Positions 5,920 through 12,723 of a stretch of DNA of 13,134 nucleotides are shown here, one piece after another. Origin of the DNA: Rhodospirillales bacterium (GTDB lineage Bacteria > Pseudomonadota > Alphaproteobacteria > Rhodospirillales > Casp-alpha2). The first letter of the stretch is position 1, and each line of letters begins with the position of its first letter. The notes beneath the pieces are model-generated. The model was not told the origin of the DNA, did not search any database, and saw only the letters and a program-made list of their open reading frames with translations. Location: assembly GCA_016187325.1 (NCBI GenBank), contig JACPJY010000103.1, positions 1 to 13,134 of the forward strand, written 5' to 3'. Made by a program: the position numbers and the translations under genes.

Positions 5920-7695
5920 ATGAGCTTCGCTGACCTCGGCTTGAGCGACGAAGTCCTGCATGCCGTCGCCGACGCCGGCTACACTGAACCGACGCCGATC
6001 CAGAAACAGGCGATCCCGCTGGTGCTGATGGGGCGCGACATCCTCGGCTGCGCCCAGACCGGCACCGGCAAGACCGCCGGGTTCACGCTGCCGATGATCG
6101 ACATCCTGGCCTCCGGCCAAGCCAAGGCGCGGATGCCGCGTTCGCTGATCCTGGAGCCGACCCGCGAGCTCGCCGCCCAGGTGGCGCAAAGCTTCGAGAC
6201 CTACGGCAAGTACCACAAGCTGACCAAGGCGTTGCTGATCGGCGGCCACACCATGGGCGAGCAGGTCAAGGTAATCGAGCGCGGCGTCGACGTGCTGATC
6301 GCGACGCCGGGACGGCTGCTGGACTTGTTCGGGCGCGGGCACCTGTTGATGCACGACGTCAAGATCCTGGTCATCGACGAATCCGACCGCATGCTCGACA
6401 TGGGCTTCATCCCGGACGTCGAGAAGATCGTCGGGCTGCTGCCGAAGATGCGCACCACCCTGTTTTTCTCGGCGACCATGCCGCCGGAGATCCGCCGCCT
6501 CGCCGACAAGTTCCTGATCAACCCGAAGGAGATCCACGTGTCGCCGCCGGCGACGGCGGCCGAAACCGTCGTCCAGGGCATGGTCATGGTCACCCACAAG
6601 GACGGCCGCAAGCCCGGCGGCGGCCAGAAGGAGAAGCGGGCCGCGCTCCGCGACCTGATCCGCCGCGAGAACGTCAAGAACGCGCTGATCTTCTGCAACC
6701 GCAAGCGCGATGTCGACGTGGTCTTCCGGTCACTTCTCCGCCACGGCTTCGACGCCGCGCGGCTGCACGGCGACATGGCGCAGCCGGTGCGCACCGAGAC
6801 CCTGGACAAGTTCCGCTCGGGCGCCATCAGGCTGCTGGTGTGCTCCGACGTCGCCGCCCGCGGCCTCGACATTCCGGCGATGAGCCACGTCTTCAATTTC
6901 GACGTGCCGACCCACGCCGAGGACTACATCCACCGCATCGGCCGTACCGGTCGGGCCGGCCTCGTCGGCCGCGCCTTCACCGTGGCGACGCCCCAGGACG
7001 GCAAATACATCGACGCCATCGAGCGGCTGACCGGCAAGAAGATCCCCGGTATCGCCCTCAAGGGCGCCGTCCCCGCCGCTCCCGTTGCCGGCGCACCGCA
7101 GGCAGCGGCGCCTTCGACGCCGACATCGGCGGCGACGCCATCGGCGGCGGCCGCGCCGACAACCACCGGGCCAGCGTTGCAGCCGTCAGCGCACCCGTCG
7201 CCGCAACAGCCGGGCGCGCAGGGGGCACCTGGGGCACCGGAGAAACATCGTCGCCGGCGGCGGCGCGGCGGCCGCGGGCGCCGTCGTGGCCAAGGTCAGC
7301 TGGGGGCTCAGCCCGGCGGGCAGCCGCAGCACGGTCAACAGCCGAGGCAGCAGCACGGGGAACAACAGCCTGGGCAACGGCAAGGCCAGCAGCCGGGACA
7401 GCAGCACGGACCGCAACCGGGGCAGCAGCCGCAACGCCACGACCAACCCCGCCACGGTCACGGGCAACAGCAGCCGCAGCAGCTCCCGCAGCATCGCGAC
7501 CATGGCCACGGCCAAAGCCATGGTCACGGCCAGGGGCACGGGCATGGTCAAAGTCATGGCCACGATCACCGCCGCGACCATCGTCACGACCAGGGCCGCG
7601 GCGGCGGCAACGAGCCCAAGGTCAAGGGGCTCGGCGACCACATGCCGGCGTTCCTGCGCACCAAACCGCCGATCGACAGCGGCAAGAAGGACTGA
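5920..7695 (+). CDS. rhlE: RhlE-like DEAD-box ATP-dependent RNA helicase
   Basis: RNA-unwinding ATPase of 591 residues with all core motifs: Q motif PTPIQ (24-28), AQTGTGKT (45-52), PTREL (80-84), TPGR (129-132), SAT (184-186), ARGLD (313-317) and HRIGRTGR (338-345). Motif II reads DESD (153-156), not DEAD. After the core (about residue 380) comes an Ala/Pro/Thr-rich linker, an Arg-rich patch (HRRRRRRGGRGRRRGQ), a Gln/Gly/Pro-rich stretch, then a His/Gly-rich stretch (about 520-560). It ends in GLGDHMPAFLRTKPP, resembling the end of related helicases. The tail is likely disordered and RNA-binding or condensate-forming. The start is taken at MSFADLGLSD, where homology begins; an in-frame extension back to 5743 is unlikely because it contains the candidate promoter. 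Likely role: ribosome assembly, mRNA decay or cold adaptation. Confidence 0.94.
   Translation: MSFADLGLSDEVLHAVADAGYTEPTPIQKQAIPLVLMGRDILGCAQTGTGKTAGFTLPMIDILASGQAKARMPRSLILEPTRELAAQVAQSFETYGKYHKLTKALLIGGHTMGEQVKVIERGVDVLIATPGRLLDLFGRGHLLMHDVKILVIDESDRMLDMGFIPDVEKIVGLLPKMRTTLFFSATMPPEIRRLADKFLINPKEIHVSPPATAAETVVQGMVMVTHKDGRKPGGGQKEKRAALRDLIRRENVKNALIFCNRKRDVDVVFRSLLRHGFDAARLHGDMAQPVRTETLDKFRSGAIRLLVCSDVAARGLDIPAMSHVFNFDVPTHAEDYIHRIGRTGRAGLVGRAFTVATPQDGKYIDAIERLTGKKIPGIALKGAVPAAPVAGAPQAAAPSTPTSAATPSAAAAPTTTGPALQPSAHPSPQQPGAQGAPGAPEKHRRRRRRGGRGRRRGQGQLGAQPGGQPQHGQQPRQQHGEQQPGQRQGQQPGQQHGPQPGQQPQRHDQPRHGHGQQQPQQLPQHRDHGHGQSHGHGQGHGHGQSHGHDHRRDHRHDQGRGGGNEPKVKGLGDHMPAFLRTKPPIDSGKKD
7305..7610 (+). 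repeat. Degenerate Gln/Gly and His/Gly coding repeats in the helicase tail
   Basis: The DNA is a run of imperfect short repeats (cagcagc, cacggtca and catggccacggccaa-type units), encoding Q/G/P-rich sequence and then alternating HGHGQ, with the same frame kept throughout. This is slippage-prone, so homologues are expected to vary in length here. Confidence 0.7.
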
Positions 7696-7767
7696 GGCGC
7701 CACCATCCCGACTGCGTTCTCGACGGTGTGGACGCGTCTTATGAATTATTCCAATTAAAATCGAAAA

Positions 7768-7801
7768 TCCGGCTCGCACTCTGACGGCCGGAAATCTTTT
7801 T
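7768..7801 (+). terminator. Possible intrinsic terminator after the helicase gene
   Basis: TCCGGC (7768-7773) pairs with GCCGGA (7787-7792) over a 13-base loop, followed by a short T run (7797-7801). The stem is only 6 bp and the loop is long, so this is a weak call, but it sits in the right place between the helicase gene and the ubiT control region. Confidence 0.4.
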
Positions 7802-7803
7802 GC

Positions 7804-7817
7804 TTAACCCAGGTCAA
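7804..7817 (+). promoter_or_regulatory. FNR/CRP-family-type operator upstream of ubiT
   Basis: TTAAC-CCAG-GTCAA, a near-palindrome with the 5-4-5 spacing of FNR-type sites (consensus TTGAT-N4-ATCAA). Its centre is about 33 bases before a TACGGT -10-like hexamer at 7841-7846, close to class II activator geometry. The genes it precedes serve anaerobic ubiquinone synthesis, and FNR control of these genes is known in E. coli. A sequence identical at 12 of 14 bases lies at 12610-12623. Confidence 0.5.
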
Positions 7818-7884
7818 TGCGCCTGCCGATCACCGGTCGCTACGGTGTGTGCTGCAAAAAGGCCAATCCTCCGGGGGAAGCGCT

Positions 7885-8556
7885 TTGGGAACGATTCGAG
7901 GTTACGACCGCGGCAAGCCCTCAACGGGTTCCGCCGTTGGGGGGCCATCGCGCAGCGTCGCGCTGTTCCCGCTCCAAGTCGTATCGTCGCTTGCCATGTC
8001 GGTCATGATGCGTCGTCACCCGTCCGTGTTCGAGCGTCTTTCGGGCTTGAGCCGGCCGACGTTTCTGATCGAGCCGCGGGAATTGCCGTTCGGCTTCCTG
8101 TTGCGTCCCGGCGAGGCCCGCCCCCGGCTCGAGATCGTCGCCGACCCCTCGGTCATACAACCGACGGCGCGCATCTGCGGATCGCTGAAGATACTGATCG
8201 AGCTGCTGGAAGGCCGGATCGACGGCGACGCCCTGTTCTTCTCGCGCGAGTTGACCGTGGAAGGAAGCACGGAGGCGGTGGTGGCGCTGCGAAACGCCGT
8301 TGACGGCGCTGGCGTCGACGTGGTGGCCGACCTGCTTTCGATCCTGGGTCCGCTTTCCAAACCGGCCCGGAAGATCGTCCACGCGGCCGGATCGGCGGGT
8401 GGGCGGATCGTGCATTTTCTCCATGCGGTGCGCAACGTCGCCGTGGCGTCCGCCACGCGCCGTCTCGATTCCCACGACGCCAAGCTGAGCGACATGGAAC
8501 GGCGAATCGCGACGCTGGAAAGTCACGGCGCCCTGCGACGGAGGACTTCGAGATGA
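7885..8556 (+). CDS. ubiT: UbiT, SCP2-domain factor for O2-independent ubiquinone biosynthesis
   Basis: Lipid-binding accessory protein thought to carry ubiquinone precursors to the UbiU-UbiV hydroxylating complex. It has a hydrophobic N-terminal segment (FPLQVVSSLAMSVMMRRH) that matches the membrane/lipid-contacting start of YhbT/UbiT. The SCP2 core follows, recognisable from FGFLLRPG to ELTVEGSTEAVVALRNAVDG, and the protein ends in a charged C-terminal helix. The start is uncertain. TTG at 7885 has GGGGGA 6 bases ahead and follows the candidate promoter; GTG at 7849 would add 12 residues; ATG at 7996 would cut into the hydrophobic segment. It ends in an ATGA overlap with ubiU. Identity is supported strongly by the ubiU-ubiV context. 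Confidence 0.88.
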   Translation: MGTIRGYDRGKPSTGSAVGGPSRSVALFPLQVVSSLAMSVMMRRHPSVFERLSGLSRPTFLIEPRELPFGFLLRPGEARPRLEIVADPSVIQPTARICGSLKILIELLEGRIDGDALFFSRELTVEGSTEAVVALRNAVDGAGVDVVADLLSILGPLSKPARKIVHAAGSAGGRIVHFLHAVRNVAVASATRRLDSHDAKLSDMERRIATLESHGALRRRTSR

Positions 8557-9542
8557 CCGACGTCATGGAGCTGATCTGTCCGGCGGGCACGCCGGCCGCT
8601 CTTCGTTGCGCGGTGGACGCCGGGGCCGACGCGGTTTATCTCGGATTTCGCGACGCCACGAATGCCCGCAACTTTCCGGGGCTCAACTTCAACCCGGCGG
8701 AACTGAAGGAAGGGCTGACCTACGCGCACGAACGGGGCGCCAAGGTGTTCGTCGCGGTCAACACCTTTCCGGAAGCCGGAAACCCGGGCCCCTGGCGGCG
8801 CGCCGTTGATACGGCGGCGACGCTGGGCGCCGACGCCGTCATCGTCGCCGACATCAGCGTCATCGAGTATGTCGCCGAGAACTACCCGGATCTGCGTCGC
8901 CATTTGTCGGTCCAGGCATCGGCATCCACCGTCGAGGCGATCCAATTCTATCATCGCGAGTTCCGGATCAAACGCGTGATTCTGCCGAGGGTTCTGACGA
9001 TCGCCGAGCTCGCCGCCCTCAACGACCGGGTTGAGGTCGAGACCGAAGTGTTCATTTTCGGCGCGATGGGCGTCATGGCGGAAGGACGCTGCTCGATGTC
9101 GTCGTACGTGACGGGGCTGTCGCCCAACCTGTGCGGCGTGTGCTCGCCGGCGAGTCACGTGCAGTTCGAGGAATACGGCGGCAAGCTGGTCGCCCGGCTC
9201 GGCCGGTTCACCATCAATGCCCAGCCCCGCAGCGAGGCGGCCGGCTACCCGACGCTGTGCCGCGGACGGTTTCGGGCAAATGGGCGCGAATCCTATCTTT
9301 TCGAGGAGCCGACCAGCCTGAATGCGGTCGAACTCCTACCTGCCCTGAAGAAGGCCGGGGTGCGGGCGCTGAAGATCGAGGGCCGGCAGCGCGGCCGCGC
9401 CTATGTCTCGGCCGTCGTCGGCGCATTCCGCCGCATCGTCGACGCCCTGGCGCGAAACGAGCCGATCCCCGCGGTCGATTTCACCGGCCTGGCCGAGGGC
9501 CATCACCAGACGCTCGGGGGATACCACAAGACATGGCATTGA
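8553..9542 (+). CDS. ubiU: UbiU, U32-family Fe-S protein of O2-independent ubiquinone biosynthesis
   Basis: Partner of UbiV in the heterodimer that hydroxylates ubiquinone precursors without O2. At 329 residues it is the usual length. It opens MELICPAGTPAALRCAVDAG and carries the U32 features AVYLGFRDATNARNFPGLNF (27-46), SVQASASTVEAIQFYH (119-134) and KIEGRQRGRAYV (274-285). Cysteines C180, C197 and C236 match the spacing of E. coli UbiU C176, C193 and C232 exactly. The position equivalent to C169 is Gly173 (codon GGC at 9069-9071), and an extra Cys194 occurs close by. The ATG at 8553 overlaps the ubiT stop (ATGA), with GGAGGA 7 bases ahead. The next gene overlaps its end by 10 bases. Confidence 0.94.
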   Translation: MTDVMELICPAGTPAALRCAVDAGADAVYLGFRDATNARNFPGLNFNPAELKEGLTYAHERGAKVFVAVNTFPEAGNPGPWRRAVDTAATLGADAVIVADISVIEYVAENYPDLRRHLSVQASASTVEAIQFYHREFRIKRVILPRVLTIAELAALNDRVEVETEVFIFGAMGVMAEGRCSMSSYVTGLSPNLCGVCSPASHVQFEEYGGKLVARLGRFTINAQPRSEAAGYPTLCRGRFRANGRESYLFEEPTSLNAVELLPALKKAGVRALKIEGRQRGRAYVSAVVGAFRRIVDALARNEPIPAVDFTGLAEGHHQTLGGYHKTWH

Positions 9543-10480
9543 CGAGAGGCGGAAAAAAGAAGACCGCCGGAGCCGCCAAGGCGACGCTCACCCTCGGGCC
9601 GCTGCTTTTCAACTGGCCCGCGGCGAAGCGCGAGGATTTCTACTATCGGATCGCCGACGAGGCGCCGATCGACAGTGTCTGCCTGGGCGAGGTGGTGTGC
9701 GTGAAGCGCATGCCCTTCTTCGAATCCTCCCTGCCCAAGGTGGTCGAGCGCCTGGCGTCGGCCGGGAAGGAAGTGATCCTCTCGACGCTGCCGCTGATCA
9801 ACCATCAGCGCGACATGGAGTTCGTGCGGGCAACGGTCGGCACTCCCGGATATGCCGTCGAGGCGAACGACGTCGCGGCGATTGAAATCCTGCGTGGGCA
9901 CCGCCATTACCTCGGCCCTTACGTGAACGTCTACAACGAGGGAACGCTGCGTTACCTGGCCGCGCTCGGGGCGACGCGGGTCTGCCTGCCGGTCGAGCTT
10001 CCCGCGAAATCCATAGAAATTCTCGCGAAAACCGGGGCCGCCGAGATCGAAGTGTTCGCGTTCGGCCGTTTGCCGCTGGCGATGTCGGCGCGTTGCTTCC
10101 ACGCGCGTTCATGCGGGCGTCACAAGGACAACTGCGAGTTCGTCTGCGAACGGGACCCCGACGGCCTGGTGGTGGATACGCTCGACCGTGAGCCCGTGTT
10201 CGCCGTCAGCGGCAGCCACATCCTGTCCCACCCGTGCGGCAGCCTTGTCGGCGAACTCGACGCGTTGCGAAGGATGGGCGTGCGGCGCTTCCGCTTGTCG
10301 CCGCACGACGTCGATATGGTCGCCGTCGCGCGGCTGTTCCGCGACGCGCTGGACGGGCGCCTGGAGGCCGGCTCGGCGAGCGCGCGCCTGGGTGAATTGG
10401 TTGGCGGAATGCCGTTTTGCAACGGCTTTTATTACGGTGCCGCGGGAGAGACGTTCGTCGAGCCTCCTCTCCGGGTATGA
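9533..10480 (+). CDS. ubiV: UbiV, U32-family Fe-S protein of O2-independent ubiquinone biosynthesis
   Basis: Second half of the UbiU-UbiV complex, 315 residues. It has LTLGPLLFNWP (19-29), the YLGEAVCSKR-like segment CLGEVVCVKR (50-59) with Cys56, STLPLI (84-89), LPVELPAKS (152-160) and LPLAMSARCFHARS (180-193). Cys188, Cys201 and Cys205 repeat the 13 and 4 residue steps of E. coli UbiV C180, C193 and C197, so all four [4Fe-4S] ligands are present. The N-terminus is about 17 residues longer than in E. coli (Lys/Ala-rich). Start ATG 9533 has GGGGGA at 9516-9521 and overlaps the ubiU end by 10 bases; the frame stays open further upstream only as a shadow of ubiU. Confidence 0.94.
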   Translation: MALTRGGKKKTAGAAKATLTLGPLLFNWPAAKREDFYYRIADEAPIDSVCLGEVVCVKRMPFFESSLPKVVERLASAGKEVILSTLPLINHQRDMEFVRATVGTPGYAVEANDVAAIEILRGHRHYLGPYVNVYNEGTLRYLAALGATRVCLPVELPAKSIEILAKTGAAEIEVFAFGRLPLAMSARCFHARSCGRHKDNCEFVCERDPDGLVVDTLDREPVFAVSGSHILSHPCGSLVGELDALRRMGVRRFRLSPHDVDMVAVARLFRDALDGRLEAGSASARLGELVGGMPFCNGFYYGAAGETFVEPPLRV

Positions 10481-10586
10481 CCGAAAGACGTTGTCCGCCG
10501 CAACGCCGGCAGCCGGTCAGCGGCCGCTGGACAGGATGCGGTAGGGACCGGCATCGGCCGGCGGGTACCAGGAAGTGTCGCGAGAT

Positions 10587-10612
10587 TGTCAATGTCCGCA
10601 GGGACATTGGCA
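10587..10612. terminator. Stem-loop between convergent ubiV and dioxygenase genes
   Basis: CAATGTCC (10590-10597) pairs perfectly with GGACATTG (10602-10609) over a GCAG loop. Three more pairs, one of them G-T, extend the stem to 11. There is no T tract on either side, so it is not a standard intrinsic terminator, but its place between two convergent genes fits a bidirectional 3'-end structure. Confidence 0.45.
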
Positions 10613-10685
10613 TCGACTCGTCGGGTTGGTGTTTGTGCCAGCCGGTTTCACGATCCAACCGGCGCTTACGTTCTTCGCTAAATTG

Positions 10686-11453
10686 TCACACCCGGTATGA
10701 TCCTCCCGGGCGCGCGTTTTTGACCTCGTTCGGCGGGTACTTGGCCCATTTGTCCTGGTAGTACTTGGCCCTCATGTCGCCGTCGGATAGTTTGTTGAAA
10801 GTCAGAAAGATGTTCCGTCTGCCCCTGTCGCTTGTGTTGGCCGGAGATCCGTGGGGCACGTAGGAATCGAAGAAGATGACGTCTCCAGGGTCGGCTTCGA
10901 GCAGAACGTAGTCGTCCTCGGGCTGATAGGGCGGATCGGCTTCGGACAGGCAACACCATTCCCCCGACATGAGCCGCTTCTCGTAATTCCCAGACTTCAG
11001 GAAGCTGAGCGCCGCATTCTCCATTCTGTTCTCGTCCACGGCGATGCCCATCGTGATATAGAAATCGCCGTAGGCGTTCCAGCCGGCGGCTTGGTCCTGG
11101 TGCAGCTTATCCGGCCGGCAGCCGGGTAGCTTGTAGTTGATCTTCTCCTTGAAGAGCACGGGCGGCTCGCCGAAGAGCTGGGTCAGGCATTCGATGGCTT
11201 TAGGCGGGAGAAGCAGCTTGGCGATCTCGCGGTTGTGGCCTCCCAGCACGTTCTCGATCCGCACCAGTATGTTTTCGCCGGTGATCGTGCTTTTCTCATA
11301 GTATTTTGCTTCCTGGTTTTCGCCGGGGTCTTTGTCTCGCAACTCATCCAGCCAGGCGGAAACCTTGTTCATCGCTGCTTTGTTGAAGAAGCCCTTCAAT
11401 ACGATGAATCCCCTATTCTCGAATTCTTTCGTCTGTTTTTCGCTGAGGAACAT
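10686..11453 (-). CDS. Phytanoyl-CoA dioxygenase (PhyH) family protein, Fe(II)/2-oxoglutarate type
   Basis: Cupin-fold oxygenase of 255 residues. It starts with FENRGFIVLKGFFNKAAM (11-28), typical of PhyH. The iron-binding facial triad is visible as His118 and Asp120 in KLHQDQAAGW and His201 in FFDSYVPHGSPANTS. The usual basic anchor for 2-oxoglutarate follows (Arg210-Arg213, DRGRRNIFLTFN). DPGDVIFFDSYVPHGS is the most diagnostic stretch. It is cytosolic, with no signal peptide. Family members hydroxylate or halogenate many small molecules, so the substrate is unknown. It is the last gene of a three-gene set, 18 bases after the 83-residue protein, and is probably expressed with it. G+C is somewhat lower than in the ubi genes. 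Confidence 0.88.
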   Translation of the reverse strand: MFLSEKQTKEFENRGFIVLKGFFNKAAMNKVSAWLDELRDKDPGENQEAKYYEKSTITGENILVRIENVLGGHNREIAKLLLPPKAIECLTQLFGEPPVLFKEKINYKLPGCRPDKLHQDQAAGWNAYGDFYITMGIAVDENRMENAALSFLKSGNYEKRLMSGEWCCLSEADPPYQPEDDYVLLEADPGDVIFFDSYVPHGSPANTSDRGRRNIFLTFNKLSDGDMRAKYYQDKWAKYPPNEVKNARPGGSYRV

Positions 11454-11471
11454 ATTGCGTGCTCTCCCTTT

Positions 11472-11723
11472 CTATCGACATGTGCCGTGATTCCGCGTTT
11501 CCCGTTTGACGCGGGTTCCCGCCGCTAAGGCTTCGTGTCGTCGGGCATCGTCCATCATCAGGACCTTGACCTCTCGGTAGATCAGCACCCACGTGGCACT
11601 TCCGTCGGCGCGGCCGGCGTTTTCCAGTTCCATCGCCCGCTTCCTGGCTTCCGTAAGCGCATCTTTGCCGAACCGCTCGACGAATTTCCTGGCGGCGGGG
11701 AAAATTTTCGCGTGTTCGGTCAT
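11472..11723 (-). CDS. Small conserved-looking protein of unknown function (83 residues)
   Basis: Not recognised. It is a mostly helical, charged protein: RKFVERFGKDALTEARKRAMEL near 12-33, then GSATWVLIYREVKVLMM (41-57), a hydrophobic helix that could be a binding surface, and a basic tail rich in Arg. There is no signal peptide or metal motif. The start has GGAGAGG directly ahead of the ATG at 11723, a strong ribosome binding site that supports real translation. It sits 33 bases after the His-rich protein and 18 before the dioxygenase, so it is almost certainly co-transcribed with both. An accessory or regulatory role is a guess. Confidence 0.7.
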   Translation of the reverse strand: MTEHAKIFPAARKFVERFGKDALTEARKRAMELENAGRADGSATWVLIYREVKVLMMDDARRHEALAAGTRVKRETRNHGTCR

Positions 11724-11756
11724 TCCTCTCCAAATCCCATTCCTGCGGCGTCCGGG

Positions 11757-12461
11757 TCAGGCCGCGACGGCCATCAATGCCTCGTTGATCCGCTTGATCT
11801 GGGCAGCGACTGAGATTGTCCGGACCGAGGTGATGTCGCACCCGCGATCCTCGAAGGCGTCCACGTCGGGATGCTTTTTCTGCCATTTCGCCACCGCCGC
11901 ATCGCGTTCCCGTACCAGTTCCACGATCTGCGGCCGGAACAGACGCAGCATCGCGGTAACCCAGATGTTGACCGGCCAAGATGGCCAGGCGAGGTCCATC
12001 TCGAAGCGGTTCAGCATCTTGGTCACGTCGTCCGCCGTGTACCAGTTGTCGGCGGTGATCCAGCGGTTGGTCGTGAACAGGCGGATCGGAAATCCCGCTC
12101 GATTCATCGAGATGGCGATCAGGTGGCTGAGCTTGTCGTCGCGCTCAGTCATGAAGTCGGCTTCCGATTGCGGCACCGGGCGACAGTCTTCCGGCATTCC
12201 CTTCTCTCTCAGGAAGGTGTGGAAATGGCCGTGTTCTCCCTCCCGGTGAGAGTGGTAGTAGTACTGGGAATGGGTCTCGGGGTCATAGACATCGCCGGCA
12301 GGGTAGTGGTCGAATTCGTAGAACGTGCCCTGCCCGCGCAACACTTCCGCGACCACGTTGGAGCCGCTTTTCGCAAGCACCCGGTGGCATTCCAACACCC
12401 GTTCCCCGGCCGCGGCCATCGCCTCGAGTTCGGTTGCCGGCAGTTCCCGTAGATTGACCAT
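11757..12461 (-). CDS. Protein of unknown function with a His-rich motif
   Basis: A 234-residue protein that I cannot assign to a function. The striking part is residues 64-82, HSQYYYHSHREGEHGHFHT, with six His spaced one to six residues apart, a likely metal or cofactor site. Later come LSHLIAISMNRAGFPIRLFTTNRW (111-134), a Trp-rich stretch around 134-167 (NRWITADNWYT, AWPSWPVNIWV) and a charged helical C-terminus (RERDAAVAKWQKKHP). Four Cys are scattered and form no CxxC. There is no signal peptide. The start has AAGGAG about 6 bases ahead of the ATG at 12461. It is the first gene of the set that ends with the PhyH-type dioxygenase, so a shared pathway is plausible but unproven. Confidence 0.8.
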   Translation of the reverse strand: MVNLRELPATELEAMAAAGERVLECHRVLAKSGSNVVAEVLRGQGTFYEFDHYPAGDVYDPETHSQYYYHSHREGEHGHFHTFLREKGMPEDCRPVPQSEADFMTERDDKLSHLIAISMNRAGFPIRLFTTNRWITADNWYTADDVTKMLNRFEMDLAWPSWPVNIWVTAMLRLFRPQIVELVRERDAAVAKWQKKHPDVDAFEDRGCDITSVRTISVAAQIKRINEALMAVAA

Positions 12462-12609
12462 GGGCGTCTCCTTAAATCCGTTTCGCAGTTCCGCCGTGCG
12501 GTTACAGCCGATGCAAGCGTCATATCCGCGTCACGATCCCGCGGCTGCCCGTTTTGCTTCCCGGCAATCAGTCACGGGCGATGATTCCAGTTAATCGGGT
12601 GGCCGCGAC

Positions 12610-12623
12610 TTAACCGAGATCAA
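12610..12623 (-). promoter_or_regulatory. Second FNR/CRP-type palindrome, upstream of the His-rich protein operon
   Basis: Read on the minus strand this is TTGAT-CTCG-GTTAA: a perfect FNR left half, 4-base spacer, degenerate right half. On the plus strand it is TTAACCGAGATCAA, identical at 12 of 14 positions to the site before ubiT. Its centre is about 155 bases from the start codon at 12461, so a long leader would be needed if it acts at -41.5; I see no strong -10 at the matching place. Confidence 0.4.
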
Positions 12624-12723
12624 TTTTGCTTTCGTTTCGAGATCACAATCCGTTGAACGCATATGGCAACCCGTTCGTTCTTCGCGGATGTGACCGCTGC
12701 CGTCAGAACCGGCACCGGGTATT

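Noticed and set aside
7497..7590. Non-coding tandem repeat array
   Set aside because: The repeats stay in frame with the helicase gene and encode an HGHGQ stretch, so they are coding low complexity.
9131..9532. Upstream extension of the ubiV frame
   Set aside because: It runs inside ubiU in another frame, is Arg/Pro-rich, and homology to UbiV starts after 9533.
10616..10666. Second stem (GGTTGG with CCAACC) after ubiV as a terminator
   Set aside because: The stem is 6 bp with a long loop and no T tract; the 10587-10612 stem is much better.
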